DNA from: JANWVO01 sp964458495
GTDB lineage: Bacteria; Acidobacteriota; Terriglobia; Bryobacterales; Bryobacteraceae
Direction of reading: 5' to 3'
DNA: 64,000 nt
NCBI GenBank assembly: GCA_964458495.1
Contig: CAYWJB010000014.1
Location: forward strand, 1-64,000
In this document: positions 16,998 to 24,812 of the stretch, piece after piece
How the letters are laid out: the number at the start of each line of letters is the position of its first letter
How positions within the stretch are numbered: the stretch's first letter is position 1
Translations under genes and position numbers: made by a program
Notes under the pieces: model-generated
Seen by the model: the letters and a program-made list of their open reading frames with translations, nothing else
What the model was told of the DNA's origin: nothing
The model's database searches: none

Positions 16998-18036
16998 AGT
17001 ACAGACCCGCGCCGTCGGCCACCAGACTGCGGCGCTCCTCCTCCGTCAAACGCATCGCGTGATCATGCGGCGCCATGTAGACCGTTCCCTGCCGCAGCAA
17101 CTCCAGCGCCGCACGGTCGAACTCCTCTTTCGTCATTCCCGCCAATGCCGCCCGCTTTCGCAGCAGCGCCACCGGGTTCGGGGGCGGGCTCTCCCGCTCC
17201 AGAAGCCGCAACTCCTCAAGCACTGCCTCCGCCCCAGGCTCGGCTCCGCCCGCCAGGAACCGGGCCACGTTCTCGTCCCGGATGCCCAGTCTCCGCCATT
17301 CTTCCCTCAGGCGCTCGATCACCGGGCGGTAGATGTCGAGCAAGGCGGCGCGGCGCTCCGCACGCACACACGCCTCCACGCGCTTGCCCTCGATCCTCGT
17401 CAAATGCGCCATCACCCGGCCCGAGGCGATCAGCTCCTCGCACGCCTTCTGCCACTCCGCCGCAGTGCGCCCCTTCAGGCGCGCCCTGGCCTCCCGCAGC
17501 CACTGCGCCCGTGGCAACGCGCGTTGCCCCAACGTCTCCAGCAGCACCTCGGCCAGCGCCTCCTCCGGTCCCAGATGCCACCATGCCGGCGCCTTGCCAG
17601 GCCACAGCTTCAAGAGGCCGGCTTGCTGCATCTGAACCAGGCGCCCGCGCAAGGGCGCCGCGTCCAGCTCCTTGGGCCACGCCGTGGCCGCCAGCTTCTT
17701 CTCCGGCACGGGCCCCGGCGCGCCGCGAACCATCTCTGTCACGCGCTGGCCAGCCTCGTCCAGCCATGTCTCAAGAGACGCGCTGCTCCACAGCGCCGTG
17801 CCACGCGCGCCCGGCAAACGGTGCGCCGCTCCGCGCGCCTCCAGCTCCTCAAGCGCCACCATGACCTCCGACAGCTTGGGCGCCGGCTTGCAGGGCCATT
17901 TCTTGCGGATTCCTGCGGCCGTCCACGGCCCCCGGCTCTCAACCAGCACCACCTGCAACGCCTGCGCTTGCGCGGAAGGCGCAGGCGCAGGTCCGGCGGC
18001 GGCGCCGTTCGAAAACAGGGGCGGCGTCTCGCTCAT
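16972..18036 (-). CDS. Tandem winged-helix protein, first gene of the nuclease-translocase set
   Basis: 354 residues, no signal peptide. After a flexible Pro/Ala start, helix-helix-wing patterns recur at about 26-84 (VESRGPWTAAGIRKKW, then ALEELEARGAAHRL), 96-154 (RLVQMQQAGLLKLW), 162-222 (ACEELIASGRVMAHLTRI) and 286-352 (ALELLRQGTVYMAPHDHAM, ending GAGLYYVSITAR). Four such units suggest a dedicated DNA- or nucleoprotein-binding subunit. An AGGAGG box (18044-18049) lies 7 nt before the ATG. The gene is transcribed divergently from the GHMP kinase across an 84-nt gap, the probable promoter of the whole six-gene unit. I do not recognise a named family. Confidence 0.7.
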   Translation of the reverse strand: MSETPPLFSNGAAAGPAPAPSAQAQALQVVLVESRGPWTAAGIRKKWPCKPAPKLSEVMVALEELEARGAAHRLPGARGTALWSSASLETWLDEAGQRVTEMVRGAPGPVPEKKLAATAWPKELDAAPLRGRLVQMQQAGLLKLWPGKAPAWWHLGPEEALAEVLLETLGQRALPRAQWLREARARLKGRTAAEWQKACEELIASGRVMAHLTRIEGKRVEACVRAERRAALLDIYRPVIERLREEWRRLGIRDENVARFLAGGAEPGAEAVLEELRLLERESPPPNPVALLRKRAALAGMTKEEFDRAALELLRQGTVYMAPHDHAMRLTEEERRSLVADGAGLYYVSITARH

Positions 18037-18103
18037 CCCTCGGCCTCCTATTCAGAATAATGCGCCTTGCTCCCGGCCACCGGATGAGGAGAGAGCAAGC
18101 GGC

Positions 18104-18109
18104 TATACT
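18104..18109 (+). promoter_or_regulatory. TATACT -10 box just before the GHMP kinase start
   Basis: TATACT lies only 11 nt before the ATG at 18121 and there is no Shine-Dalgarno box in between. Transcription would begin within a few bases of the start codon, suggesting a leaderless or very short-leader mRNA. No convincing -35 is seen. Confidence 0.4.
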
Positions 18110-18120
18110 TCCAGTTAGCC

Positions 18121-19116
18121 ATGATTCGCACCCGCGCTTACGCCCGCGCCGGCCTCATCGGCAATCCCAGCGACGGCTACTTCGGCAAGACCATTTCCCT
18201 GATCGTGAGAAATTTCCGGGCCGAAGTCACTCTCTACGAATCCCCCCGCCTGCGCATCGCCGGCGGCCACCGCGACCGCCTGGAATTCGAGGGCGTCGGC
18301 GATTTCCTCGACGACGTCCGCCAGAACGGCTACTACGGCGGCGTCCGCCTCATCAAGGCCGCCATCAAGAAATTCAGCGACTGGTGCCGCCGCGCGGGCA
18401 TCCCCATGGACCGCAATTTCACCATCGAATACGATACCGACATCCCCGTCCGCGTCGGCCTGGCCGGCTCCAGCGCCATCGTCACCGCCACCATCCGCGC
18501 GCTGATGCAGTTCTACGGCGTCGAGGTCCCCAAGCCCGTCCTGCCGAACCTCATCCTTTCGGTGGAACTCGAAGAGCTCAACATCGGCGCCGGGCTCCAG
18601 GACCGCGTCATCCAGGTCTATGAGGGCGTCGTCTTCATGGATTTCGACAAGACCCGCATGGAGCGCGACGGGCACGGCCTCTATGAACCCCTCGACCCGG
18701 CCAACCTGCCTCCGCTGTTCGTCGCCTATCACGACAACCTCGCCGAAGGCACCGAACTCACTCACAACGACCTGCGCAGCCGCTACCAGCGCGGCGAGCC
18801 CGCCGTCATGGACGCCATCCGCCAGTGGGCCGCGTGGGCACAGGAGGCGCGCGACCTCATCGCCTCCGAACGCGGCGCCGAAATCGGACCGCTGCTCAAC
18901 GATGCCTTCGACCTGCGCGCCAGGCTCATCCGCATCAGCCCGGGCAACATGGAGCTGGTTCAGCGCGGCCGCGAACTCGGCGCCTGCACGCAGTTCTGCG
19001 GATCTGGCGGCGCCATCATCGGTGTCTACGACGGCGACCCGGAGCGGCTCGAACGCCTCCGCGCCTCCTACGCGCAGATGGGCGCCCAGCTCATCGTCCC
19101 CCGCATCCTGCCCTGA
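18121..19116 (+). CDS. GHMP sugar kinase (glucuronokinase-like)
   Basis: 331 residues. GHMP kinase motifs: ARAGLIGNPSDGYFGK (about 8-23), the phosphate loop VGLAGSSAI (112-120), and the C-terminal CGSGGAIIG. The N-terminal form NPSDGY is that of the glucuronokinase-like branch rather than GalK (which has GEHTDYN). It likely makes a sugar 1-phosphate, which the GalU-type enzyme 18 nt downstream could turn into a UDP-sugar. Substrate is inferred only. No ribosome-binding site precedes the ATG. Confidence 0.82.
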   Translation: MIRTRAYARAGLIGNPSDGYFGKTISLIVRNFRAEVTLYESPRLRIAGGHRDRLEFEGVGDFLDDVRQNGYYGGVRLIKAAIKKFSDWCRRAGIPMDRNFTIEYDTDIPVRVGLAGSSAIVTATIRALMQFYGVEVPKPVLPNLILSVELEELNIGAGLQDRVIQVYEGVVFMDFDKTRMERDGHGLYEPLDPANLPPLFVAYHDNLAEGTELTHNDLRSRYQRGEPAVMDAIRQWAAWAQEARDLIASERGAEIGPLLNDAFDLRARLIRISPGNMELVQRGRELGACTQFCGSGGAIIGVYDGDPERLERLRASYAQMGAQLIVPRILP

Positions 19117-19134
19117 CGCCTGAAGGTGATCCCC

Positions 19135-20034
19135 ATGCAAGTCCGCAAAGCCGTCATCCCCGCCGCCGGCATGGGCACGCGCTTCCTGCCGGCCACCAAG
19201 AGCATGCCCAAGGAGATGCTGCCCATCGTCGACAAGCCCGTCCTCCAGTTCGTGCTCGAGGAAGCCGCCGAAAGCGGCATCGAGGACGTGCTCATCATCA
19301 CCGGCCGCGGCAAACAGGCCATCGAGAACCACTTCGACTACAATCCCGACCTCGAGTATTTCCTCCGCAACTCCGGAAAGGCGGACCTCGCAGACCGCGT
19401 CCGCGACATCGGCGAGACCGTCCGCATCCATTACATCCGCCAGAAGGAGCAGCTCGGCCTCGGCGACGCCATCCGCCTCGCCCGCCACCACGTCGGGCTC
19501 GAACCCTTCGCCGTTCTGCTCGGCGATACCATCATTGATCCGCCCGAGGGCCAGAAGCCCGGTCTGCGCCAGTTGCTCGACGCCTTCGAGCAGGTGCGCT
19601 CGAGCATCGTTGCTGTCCACCGCGTCCCCCCGGAGCGCGTCTCCCTGTATGGCATCGTCGACGGCGAGCCGGAACCCTTCGATCCCAACCTCCTCCGTCT
19701 GCGCCGCCTCGTCGAGAAGCCCGGGCGCGACGATGCGCCCTCCAACCTCGCCATTGCCGGCCGCTATGTCTTCACCCCGGAGATCTTCGACACCCTCGAG
19801 TGCACCCCGCGCGGCGTCGGCGGTGAGATCCAGTTGACCGACGCCATGAACCAGCTCGCCGGCGAGGAGCCGGTTTTCGCTTTGGCCTGGCAGGCCCGCC
19901 GCTTCGACATCGGCAACCGCCTGGAATACGCCAAGTGCTTCGTGGAGTTCGCCTTGCGCCGGCCCGATACCGGGGGCGAACTCCGCGCCCACCTCCTGCG
20001 CCTCCTCTCGGACGCCTCCGGCCCGCTGCTATAA
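19135..20034 (+). CDS. galU: UTP--glucose-1-phosphate uridylyltransferase
   Basis: 299 residues. The family start MQVRKAVIPAAGMGTRF is followed by LPATKSMPKEMLPIVDKP, LIITGRGKQAIENHFD, AVLLGDTII, and a VGGEIQLTDAM active-site segment. It makes UDP-glucose, the donor for polysaccharides, and can feed the Leloir pathway begun by galK (1977). The ATG at 19135 has a GAAGGTG box 6 nt upstream; the GTG at 19126 in the same frame lies inside that box and is less likely. Confidence 0.93.
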   Translation: MQVRKAVIPAAGMGTRFLPATKSMPKEMLPIVDKPVLQFVLEEAAESGIEDVLIITGRGKQAIENHFDYNPDLEYFLRNSGKADLADRVRDIGETVRIHYIRQKEQLGLGDAIRLARHHVGLEPFAVLLGDTIIDPPEGQKPGLRQLLDAFEQVRSSIVAVHRVPPERVSLYGIVDGEPEPFDPNLLRLRRLVEKPGRDDAPSNLAIAGRYVFTPEIFDTLECTPRGVGGEIQLTDAMNQLAGEEPVFALAWQARRFDIGNRLEYAKCFVEFALRRPDTGGELRAHLLRLLSDASGPLL

Positions 20035-20181
20035 TGGAAAAGTCCGCTCTCAGAGCGGAAGTGTGCCGGTTCCTGCGTTTGCGCGCGTGTCCACCGGGCT
20101 CGCGCGGCCTCATACCCCTGACCGATTTGGCATCCTCGGGGCGTTCGGGAGCGCAGGCGCGTGTGTGCGGCGGTTGAACCG

Positions 20182-21534
20182 ATGTTCGATACCCTGAGCG
20201 ACAAGCTCCAGCGGGTTTTCAAGAACCTGCGGGGCGAAGGCAAGCTGACGGCCGAGAACATGGAGGCGGCCCTCAAGGAGATCCGTGTGGCTCTCCTCGA
20301 GGCCGACGTCCATTTCAAAGTCGTCAAGGCTTTCATCGAGGCCGTCCGCGCCAAGGCCATGGGGCAGGAGGTGCTCGCCGCCCTCAGCCCCGCCCAGCAG
20401 GTGATCAAGATCGTCCGCGACGAGCTGGTCCACATCCTCGGCTCGCACGCCTCGCGGATCCGTACCGCCAACCAGCCGCCCACCCTCCTGATGATCGTCG
20501 GCCTCCAGGGCTCCGGCAAGACCACCACCACCGCCAAGCTGGCCCGCCACCTGGGAAAGAACGGCCACCGGCCGCTGATGGTCTCCGTCGACGTCTACCG
20601 CCCCGCCGCCCGCGAGCAGCTCGCCGTGCTCGCCCGCAGCCTCGCCCTGCCGGTCTATGAGGGCAATGCGGGAGAAAAGCCTCTCGACCTGGCCAGGGGC
20701 GCGAAGCGCGAGGCCGAAATCACGGGGCGCGATCTTGTCCTGATCGACACCGCCGGACGGCTCCACATCGACGAGGAGTTGATGGTCGAGCTCGAGGAGC
20801 TCAAGAGCGCCCTCCACCCCGCCGAGATCCTCTTCGTCGCCGACGCCATGACCGGCCAGGACGCCGTCCGCAGCGCCGAAGAGTTTCACAAGCGGCTCGG
20901 CATCACCGGCGTCATTCTCACCAAGATGGATGGCGACGCCCGCGGCGGCGCGGCCCTCTCCATCCGCCACATCACCGGCCAGCCGCTCAAGTTCGTCGGC
21001 ACCGGCGAAAAGCCGGACGCTCTCGAGCCCTTCCACCCGGACCGCATCGCCAACCGCATCCTCGGCATGGGAGACGTGCTCAGTTTCATCGAAAAGGTGG
21101 AGCAGGCCGTCGACCAGAAACAGGCCGAGAAGATGCAGCGCAAGCTGCTCGAGGACGATTTCACACTCGAGGATTTCCGCGACCAGCTCAAGCAGCTCCG
21201 CAAGCTCGGCTCGCTGGAGTCCATCCTCGGCATGATGCCCCGGATCGGCCCGCTCAAAGAGCTCAAGAACGCCAGGGTCGACGAGAAAGAGTTCACCCGC
21301 ATCGTGGCAATCATCGATTCGATGACGCCCGCCGAGCGGGCCAATCACATGCTGATCAACGGCAGCCGCCGCCGCCGCATCGCGCGCGGCAGCGGCACCT
21401 CCGTCCAGGATGTGAACAATTTGCTGAAACAGTATTCGCAGGCGCGGAAAATGATGAAATCCATGTCCGGCAGCCTGCTCGGGAAGAAGTCGGGAAAGTT
21501 CAAGCTGCCGTTCCCCAACCCGTTCGGTATGTGA
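20182..21534 (+). CDS. ffh: Signal recognition particle GTPase Ffh
   Basis: 450 residues: N domain, GTPase G domain and Met-rich M domain. GTPase motifs are GLQGSGKTTTTAKLA (P-loop), DVYRPAAREQL, LIDTAGRLHIDEE and TKMDGDARGGAAL; the M domain ends MMKSMSGSLLGKKSGKFK. With SRP RNA, Ffh targets nascent membrane proteins to FtsY. The frame is open to 20161 but the family start MFDTLSDKLQRVFKNL begins at ATG 20182. It heads the ffh-rpsP-khpA-rimM-trmD-rplS cluster. The 147-nt space before it holds one short hairpin (20041-20057) and no SRP RNA. Confidence 0.96.
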   Translation: MFDTLSDKLQRVFKNLRGEGKLTAENMEAALKEIRVALLEADVHFKVVKAFIEAVRAKAMGQEVLAALSPAQQVIKIVRDELVHILGSHASRIRTANQPPTLLMIVGLQGSGKTTTTAKLARHLGKNGHRPLMVSVDVYRPAAREQLAVLARSLALPVYEGNAGEKPLDLARGAKREAEITGRDLVLIDTAGRLHIDEELMVELEELKSALHPAEILFVADAMTGQDAVRSAEEFHKRLGITGVILTKMDGDARGGAALSIRHITGQPLKFVGTGEKPDALEPFHPDRIANRILGMGDVLSFIEKVEQAVDQKQAEKMQRKLLEDDFTLEDFRDQLKQLRKLGSLESILGMMPRIGPLKELKNARVDEKEFTRIVAIIDSMTPAERANHMLINGSRRRRIARGSGTSVQDVNNLLKQYSQARKMMKSMSGSLLGKKSGKFKLPFPNPFGM

Positions 21535-21574
21535 GGGCGGGCGGCGCAAGGATTCTTCAGGAGAAGGAAAGACC

Positions 21575-21835
21575 ATGTTGATGATCCGCCTGGCGCGTTT
21601 CGGCGCCAAAAAGAAACCCACCTACCGCGTGGTGGTCATCGAGAAGCAGCGCGCGCGGGACTCCAGGTCCATCGAGGTCGTCGGCCATTACAACCCGGTC
21701 GCCGATCCGGCTGTCGTCGAACTCAAGCACGACCGCATCGAGCACTGGGTCCGCAACGGCGCGCAGCTTTCCGAAACCGTCGCCCGGCTGCTCAAGCAGA
21801 ATCCCGCTCCGGCTGCGGAACAGCCCGTCGCCTGA
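21575..21835 (+). CDS. rpsP: 30S ribosomal protein S16
   Basis: 86 residues: MLMIRLARFGAKKKPTYRVV, then ARDSRSIEVVGHYNPVAD, the invariant S16 pattern. S16 helps assemble the 30S body. A strong AGGAGAAGG box lies upstream. The spacing also permits a start at the second Met (21581), which is the usual N-terminus MIRLAR. Confidence 0.97.
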   Translation: MLMIRLARFGAKKKPTYRVVVIEKQRARDSRSIEVVGHYNPVADPAVVELKHDRIEHWVRNGAQLSETVARLLKQNPAPAAEQPVA

Positions 21836-21912
21836 GCCTCCCCCTCCCTGCGCGGATGGCTGTTCGTCCACGGCCGTTCGTGCTAGGATCGAGGCAGAAA
21901 GAGGTCCTCGCG

Positions 21913-22152
21913 ATGGCTGGCATCAAAGAGTTGGTCGAGGAAATTGCGAAAGCTCTGGTGGATATCCCGGAAGAGGTGCACGTTCGCGAGGTGCAGGGCG
22001 AGCAGGTGACCGTGCTCGAATTGCGCGTGGCCCCGAGCGATCTCGGCAAGGTGATCGGCAAGCAGGGCCGCACCGCGCGTTCGATCCGCACCTTGCTGGG
22101 CGCCGCCGGAATGAAATTGAACCGGCGCTTTACGCTGGAAATTCTGGAATAA
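21913..22152 (+). CDS. khpA: KhpA-type KH domain RNA-binding protein
   Basis: 79 residues: a single KH domain with the core IGKQGRTARSIRTLLGAAG (GxxG loop) and an acidic N-terminal helix (MAGIKELVEEIAKALVDIPE). The family binds RNA and influences ribosome assembly and translation, often with a Jag/KhpB partner. The gene lies in its classical place between rpsP and rimM; its TAA stop touches the rimM ATG (TAAATG). ATG 21913 is preferred over the upstream in-frame ATG at 21856 by family length. Confidence 0.93.
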   Translation: MAGIKELVEEIAKALVDIPEEVHVREVQGEQVTVLELRVAPSDLGKVIGKQGRTARSIRTLLGAAGMKLNRRFTLEILE

Positions 22153-22851
22153 ATGCCGGACGAGCTCGCCTGCGGGGCCGGCTGGATTTTGATTGCCCGG
22201 CTGGGAAAATGCCGGGGGCTCAGGGGCGAGATTTTCGGCGATGTCTGGAATCCGCCCGAAAGCTACCGCTGGCTGAAACGGGCCTGGATCCGGAATCCCG
22301 AAGGAGAATTCCTTTTTCAGGGCAGCCCTCTGGAAGTCCGTGAGGCGCGCCCCTGCCGCGGCCGCCTCGTCCTCCGCTTCGCGGGCATCGATTCGCCGGA
22401 GGCGGCCAGGGCGCTGACTGGCTGTGAGGCGGTGGTTCCGCGGGCGGAACTGCCGCCGCTGCCCGGCGGCGAGTACTATCTGTCGGACCTGCTCGGCTGC
22501 GCGGTCATCCACCGCAGCACCGGCGCCCTCGCGGGCACGGTCTCGGGCTGGCAGGATTTCGGCGGCGCTCTTTTGCTGGAAATGACGCCCGCCGGCGGCG
22601 CCGGCGGCGATCCGGTCTGGATCCCCTTCACGCGGGCCATCTGCGTGGAAATCCGGCCCGAAGAGGGCCGGCTGGTGATCGATCCGCCGGAGGGTTTGCT
22701 GGAATTGAACCGTTCCGAACAGGCTGGAAACGAGCCCGACGATGATCTTTCACGTGCTGACAATATTCCCGGAATTCTTCCGCGGCCCGTTCGAGCACGG
22801 CGTCGTCGCCCGCGCCATCGCCGCGGGCCGGCTCGGCATCCGCGTCCATAA
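22153..22851 (+). CDS. rimM: Ribosome maturation factor RimM with a frame-overlap tail
   Basis: The RimM fold ends at about residue 192 (RLVIDPPEGLLELN); before it are the N-terminal beta-barrel (ILIARLGKCRGLRGEIFGDV) and the PRC-barrel segment (EYYLSDLLGCAVIHRSTG). RimM assists 16S maturation with S19 and S13. The remaining 40 residues, a low-complexity Arg/Pro tail (ILPRPVRARRRRPRHRR), run in another frame through the first 110 nt of trmD (22742-22851). Family RimM has no such tail, so it may be a read-on extension or the sign of a lost stop codon. It begins right at the khpA stop. Confidence 0.88.
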   Translation: MPDELACGAGWILIARLGKCRGLRGEIFGDVWNPPESYRWLKRAWIRNPEGEFLFQGSPLEVREARPCRGRLVLRFAGIDSPEAARALTGCEAVVPRAELPPLPGGEYYLSDLLGCAVIHRSTGALAGTVSGWQDFGGALLLEMTPAGGAGGDPVWIPFTRAICVEIRPEEGRLVIDPPEGLLELNRSEQAGNEPDDDLSRADNIPGILPRPVRARRRRPRHRRGPARHPRP

Positions 22852-23521
22852 CCTGCGCGACTGGACCCGCGACTTCCACCGCACCGTCGATGACCGTCCC
22901 TTCGGCGGCGGCGCCGGCATGGTGCTCAAGCCGGAACCCCTGTTTGACGCCGTCGAGTCCATCCTCCCCGCGCGCGACTCCGCCCGCCACCGCGTCGTCC
23001 TGCTCTCGGCGCAGGGCCGCCTGTTCACCCAGCCCGATGCGCAGCGGCTGGCCGCCTTCGACGAGGTCGTCCTCATCTGCGGCCGCTATGAGGGCGTCGA
23101 CGAACGCGTCAGCCTGCATCTGGCCGACGAGGAGCTCTCCATTGGCAACTACGTCCTGAGCGGCGGAGAACTGGCCGCCGCCGTCGTCATCGACGCCACC
23201 GCGCGCCTCCTGCCCGGCGTGCTGGGCAACGAGGAATCCTCCGAATGGGAGTCCTTCTCCTCCCCGGATCCGGACCGCCCGCTCGGCATTCTCGACTGCC
23301 CCCATTACACGCGCCCCGCCGAGTTCCGCGGCTGGCGCGTCCCCGATGTCCTGCTCGGCGGTAACCACGCCGAGATCCGAAAATGGCGCCGCCAGGCCGC
23401 CGAAGAGAAAACCCGGCGAATGCGCCCGGACCTGCTCGCGCCGCAGGGCTCCCCGGCCCCGGCCGGCGGGTCCGGCAGCCAGACGCCCCAATGTGACACC
23501 ATAGAAAGAAGCGAACACTGA
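22742..23521 (+). CDS. trmD: tRNA (guanine-N1)-methyltransferase
   Basis: 259 residues. TrmD makes m1G37, which prevents +1 frameshifting. The start IFHVLTIFPEFFRGPFEHG and the SAM-binding trefoil-knot core (LICGRYEGVDERV, then LSIGNYVLSGGELAAAVV) are complete, with DDRPFGGGAGMVLKPEP in the catalytic region. Its first 110 nt overlap the rimM frame; no other start gives the family N-terminus. Confidence 0.95.
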   Translation: MIFHVLTIFPEFFRGPFEHGVVARAIAAGRLGIRVHNLRDWTRDFHRTVDDRPFGGGAGMVLKPEPLFDAVESILPARDSARHRVVLLSAQGRLFTQPDAQRLAAFDEVVLICGRYEGVDERVSLHLADEELSIGNYVLSGGELAAAVVIDATARLLPGVLGNEESSEWESFSSPDPDRPLGILDCPHYTRPAEFRGWRVPDVLLGGNHAEIRKWRRQAAEEKTRRMRPDLLAPQGSPAPAGGSGSQTPQCDTIERSEH

Positions 23522-23533
23522 GGAATCCGTCCC

Positions 23534-23884
23534 ATGATCAGCCCGTACCTGAGCAAAGTGATCAACAAGCGCAAGCGGACCGATCTGCCCGAGATCCGCA
23601 TCGGCGACACCGTGCGCGTCCACGTCAAGATCAAGGAAGGCGACAAGGAACGCCTCCAGGCCTTTGAAGGCACTGTCATCGCCCGCAAGAACAGCGGGCT
23701 CGGCGAAACCGTCACGGTTCGCAAGATCAGCTTCGGCCAGGGCGTGGAGCGCATCTTCCCCATCCACGCGCCCGTCATCGACCACATCGACGTCGTACGC
23801 AGCGGCCGCGTCCGCCGCGCCAAGCTCTACTATCTCCGCAACCTCCGCGGCAAGGCCGCACGCCTGCGCGAGCGCGAACAGTAA
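23534..23884 (+). CDS. rplS: 50S ribosomal protein L19
   Basis: 116 residues, with the family pattern GDTVRVHVKIKEGDKERLQ, FEGTVIARKNSGLGETVTVR and GVERIFPIHAP, then the basic tail RRAKLYYLRNLRGKAAR. It lies at the 30S-50S interface. It follows trmD by 12 nt, the usual order in bacteria. Confidence 0.96.
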   Translation: MISPYLSKVINKRKRTDLPEIRIGDTVRVHVKIKEGDKERLQAFEGTVIARKNSGLGETVTVRKISFGQGVERIFPIHAPVIDHIDVVRSGRVRRAKLYYLRNLRGKAARLREREQ

Positions 23885-23900
23885 GCCGGGAAGCGCCGCC

Positions 23901-24515
23901 GTGCGCTGCACCACGCTGCTGGAAGACCGGCTGCGACGGCAGGGCTTCTCCCGCGTCGCCGGGGCCGACGAGGCCGGCCGGGGCTGCCTCTTCGGCCCTG
24001 TCGTCGCCGCCGCCGTCATCCTCGATCCGGCGCGCCCCGTGCCCGGTCTCGCCGACAGCAAAACGCTTGCGCCCGAGCGCCGCCAGTCCCTCTCCATCCT
24101 CATCCGCGAGCGCGCTCTCGCCTGGGCTGTCGCATCGGCCTCCGCCGCCGAAATCGACCGCCTCAACATCCGCGAAGCCTCCCGCCTGGCCATCCGCCGC
24201 GCCGTCGAAGCCCTTCGCCCGCCGTGCGATTATCTTCTTGTGGATGCGCTCCCCGTCGATTGCCACGTCCCGCAGCAGGCGCTCATCAAGGGCGACGCCC
24301 GGGTCGCCTGCATCGCCGCCGCCTCCATCCTCGCCAAAACCGCGCGCGACGCCCTGATGCTCGAGCTCGACGCGCGCTATCCCGGCTACGGCATCGCCCG
24401 CCACAAGGGTTACGGCACGGCCGAACACCTCGCCGCCTTGCGCGCCCTCGGCCCCACGCCTCTCCACCGCCGCAGCTTCTCGCCCGTCCTGGAGGCCTTG
24501 CAAGGCGTGCTATGA
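23901..24515 (+). CDS. rnhB: Ribonuclease HII
   Basis: 204 residues. RNase HII removes single ribonucleotides and RNA primers from DNA. The active-site opening VAGADEAGRGCLFGPVV, the acidic LVDALPVD and the ILAKTARDALM, GYGIARHKGYGT segments are present. The frame is open for a long way upstream, but those codons lie antiphase inside rplS; the GTG at 23901 (16 nt after rplS) gives a family-length protein. Its stop is interleaved with the start of the next gene (ATGA). Confidence 0.92.
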   Translation: MRCTTLLEDRLRRQGFSRVAGADEAGRGCLFGPVVAAAVILDPARPVPGLADSKTLAPERRQSLSILIRERALAWAVASASAAEIDRLNIREASRLAIRRAVEALRPPCDYLLVDALPVDCHVPQQALIKGDARVACIAAASILAKTARDALMLELDARYPGYGIARHKGYGTAEHLAALRALGPTPLHRRSFSPVLEALQGVL

Positions 24516-24805
24516 GCTCCTCGCCTCCCTCCCCCCCACCGCCGCAGGAGCGCCTCACCTGGTTCGAAAAACTCTCCTACGCCGTCTTTTGCATCTTCAC
24601 CCTCGAGGTCGGGCTCTTCCTGCTGATCTATCCGTGGATGCACCCCGTCTGGTCGCAGAACTTCCTCTTCCACCTCGTGCCCGAATGGCATCCGGTCTTT
24701 ATGAGCAACTATTTCCGCGGCGCCGTCAGCGGCCTAGGCCTCCTCAACCTCATCATCAGCGCCTCTCACACCCTGCGCCTCCCCCGCGTTCTCTTCCGCC
24801 GCTGA
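24512..24805 (+). CDS. Small membrane protein downstream of rnhB
   Basis: 97 residues: a Ser/Pro N-terminus with two TM segments (YAVFCIFTLEVGLFLLIYPW and a second one around AVSGLGLLNLIISASHTL). The ATG overlaps the rnhB stop by 4 nt (ATGA), which supports coupling and that it is real. No recognised domain; a small DUF-type membrane protein in the ribosomal/rnhB operon, function unknown. Confidence 0.7.
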   Translation: MSSSPPSPPPPQERLTWFEKLSYAVFCIFTLEVGLFLLIYPWMHPVWSQNFLFHLVPEWHPVFMSNYFRGAVSGLGLLNLIISASHTLRLPRVLFRR

Positions 24806-24812
24806 CCCGCGC

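Noticed and set aside
20035..20181. SRP (4.5S) RNA gene before ffh
   Set aside because: The conserved GGTCAGG...GGAAGGAAGCAGCC element is absent; only a short hairpin at 20041-20057 is seen.
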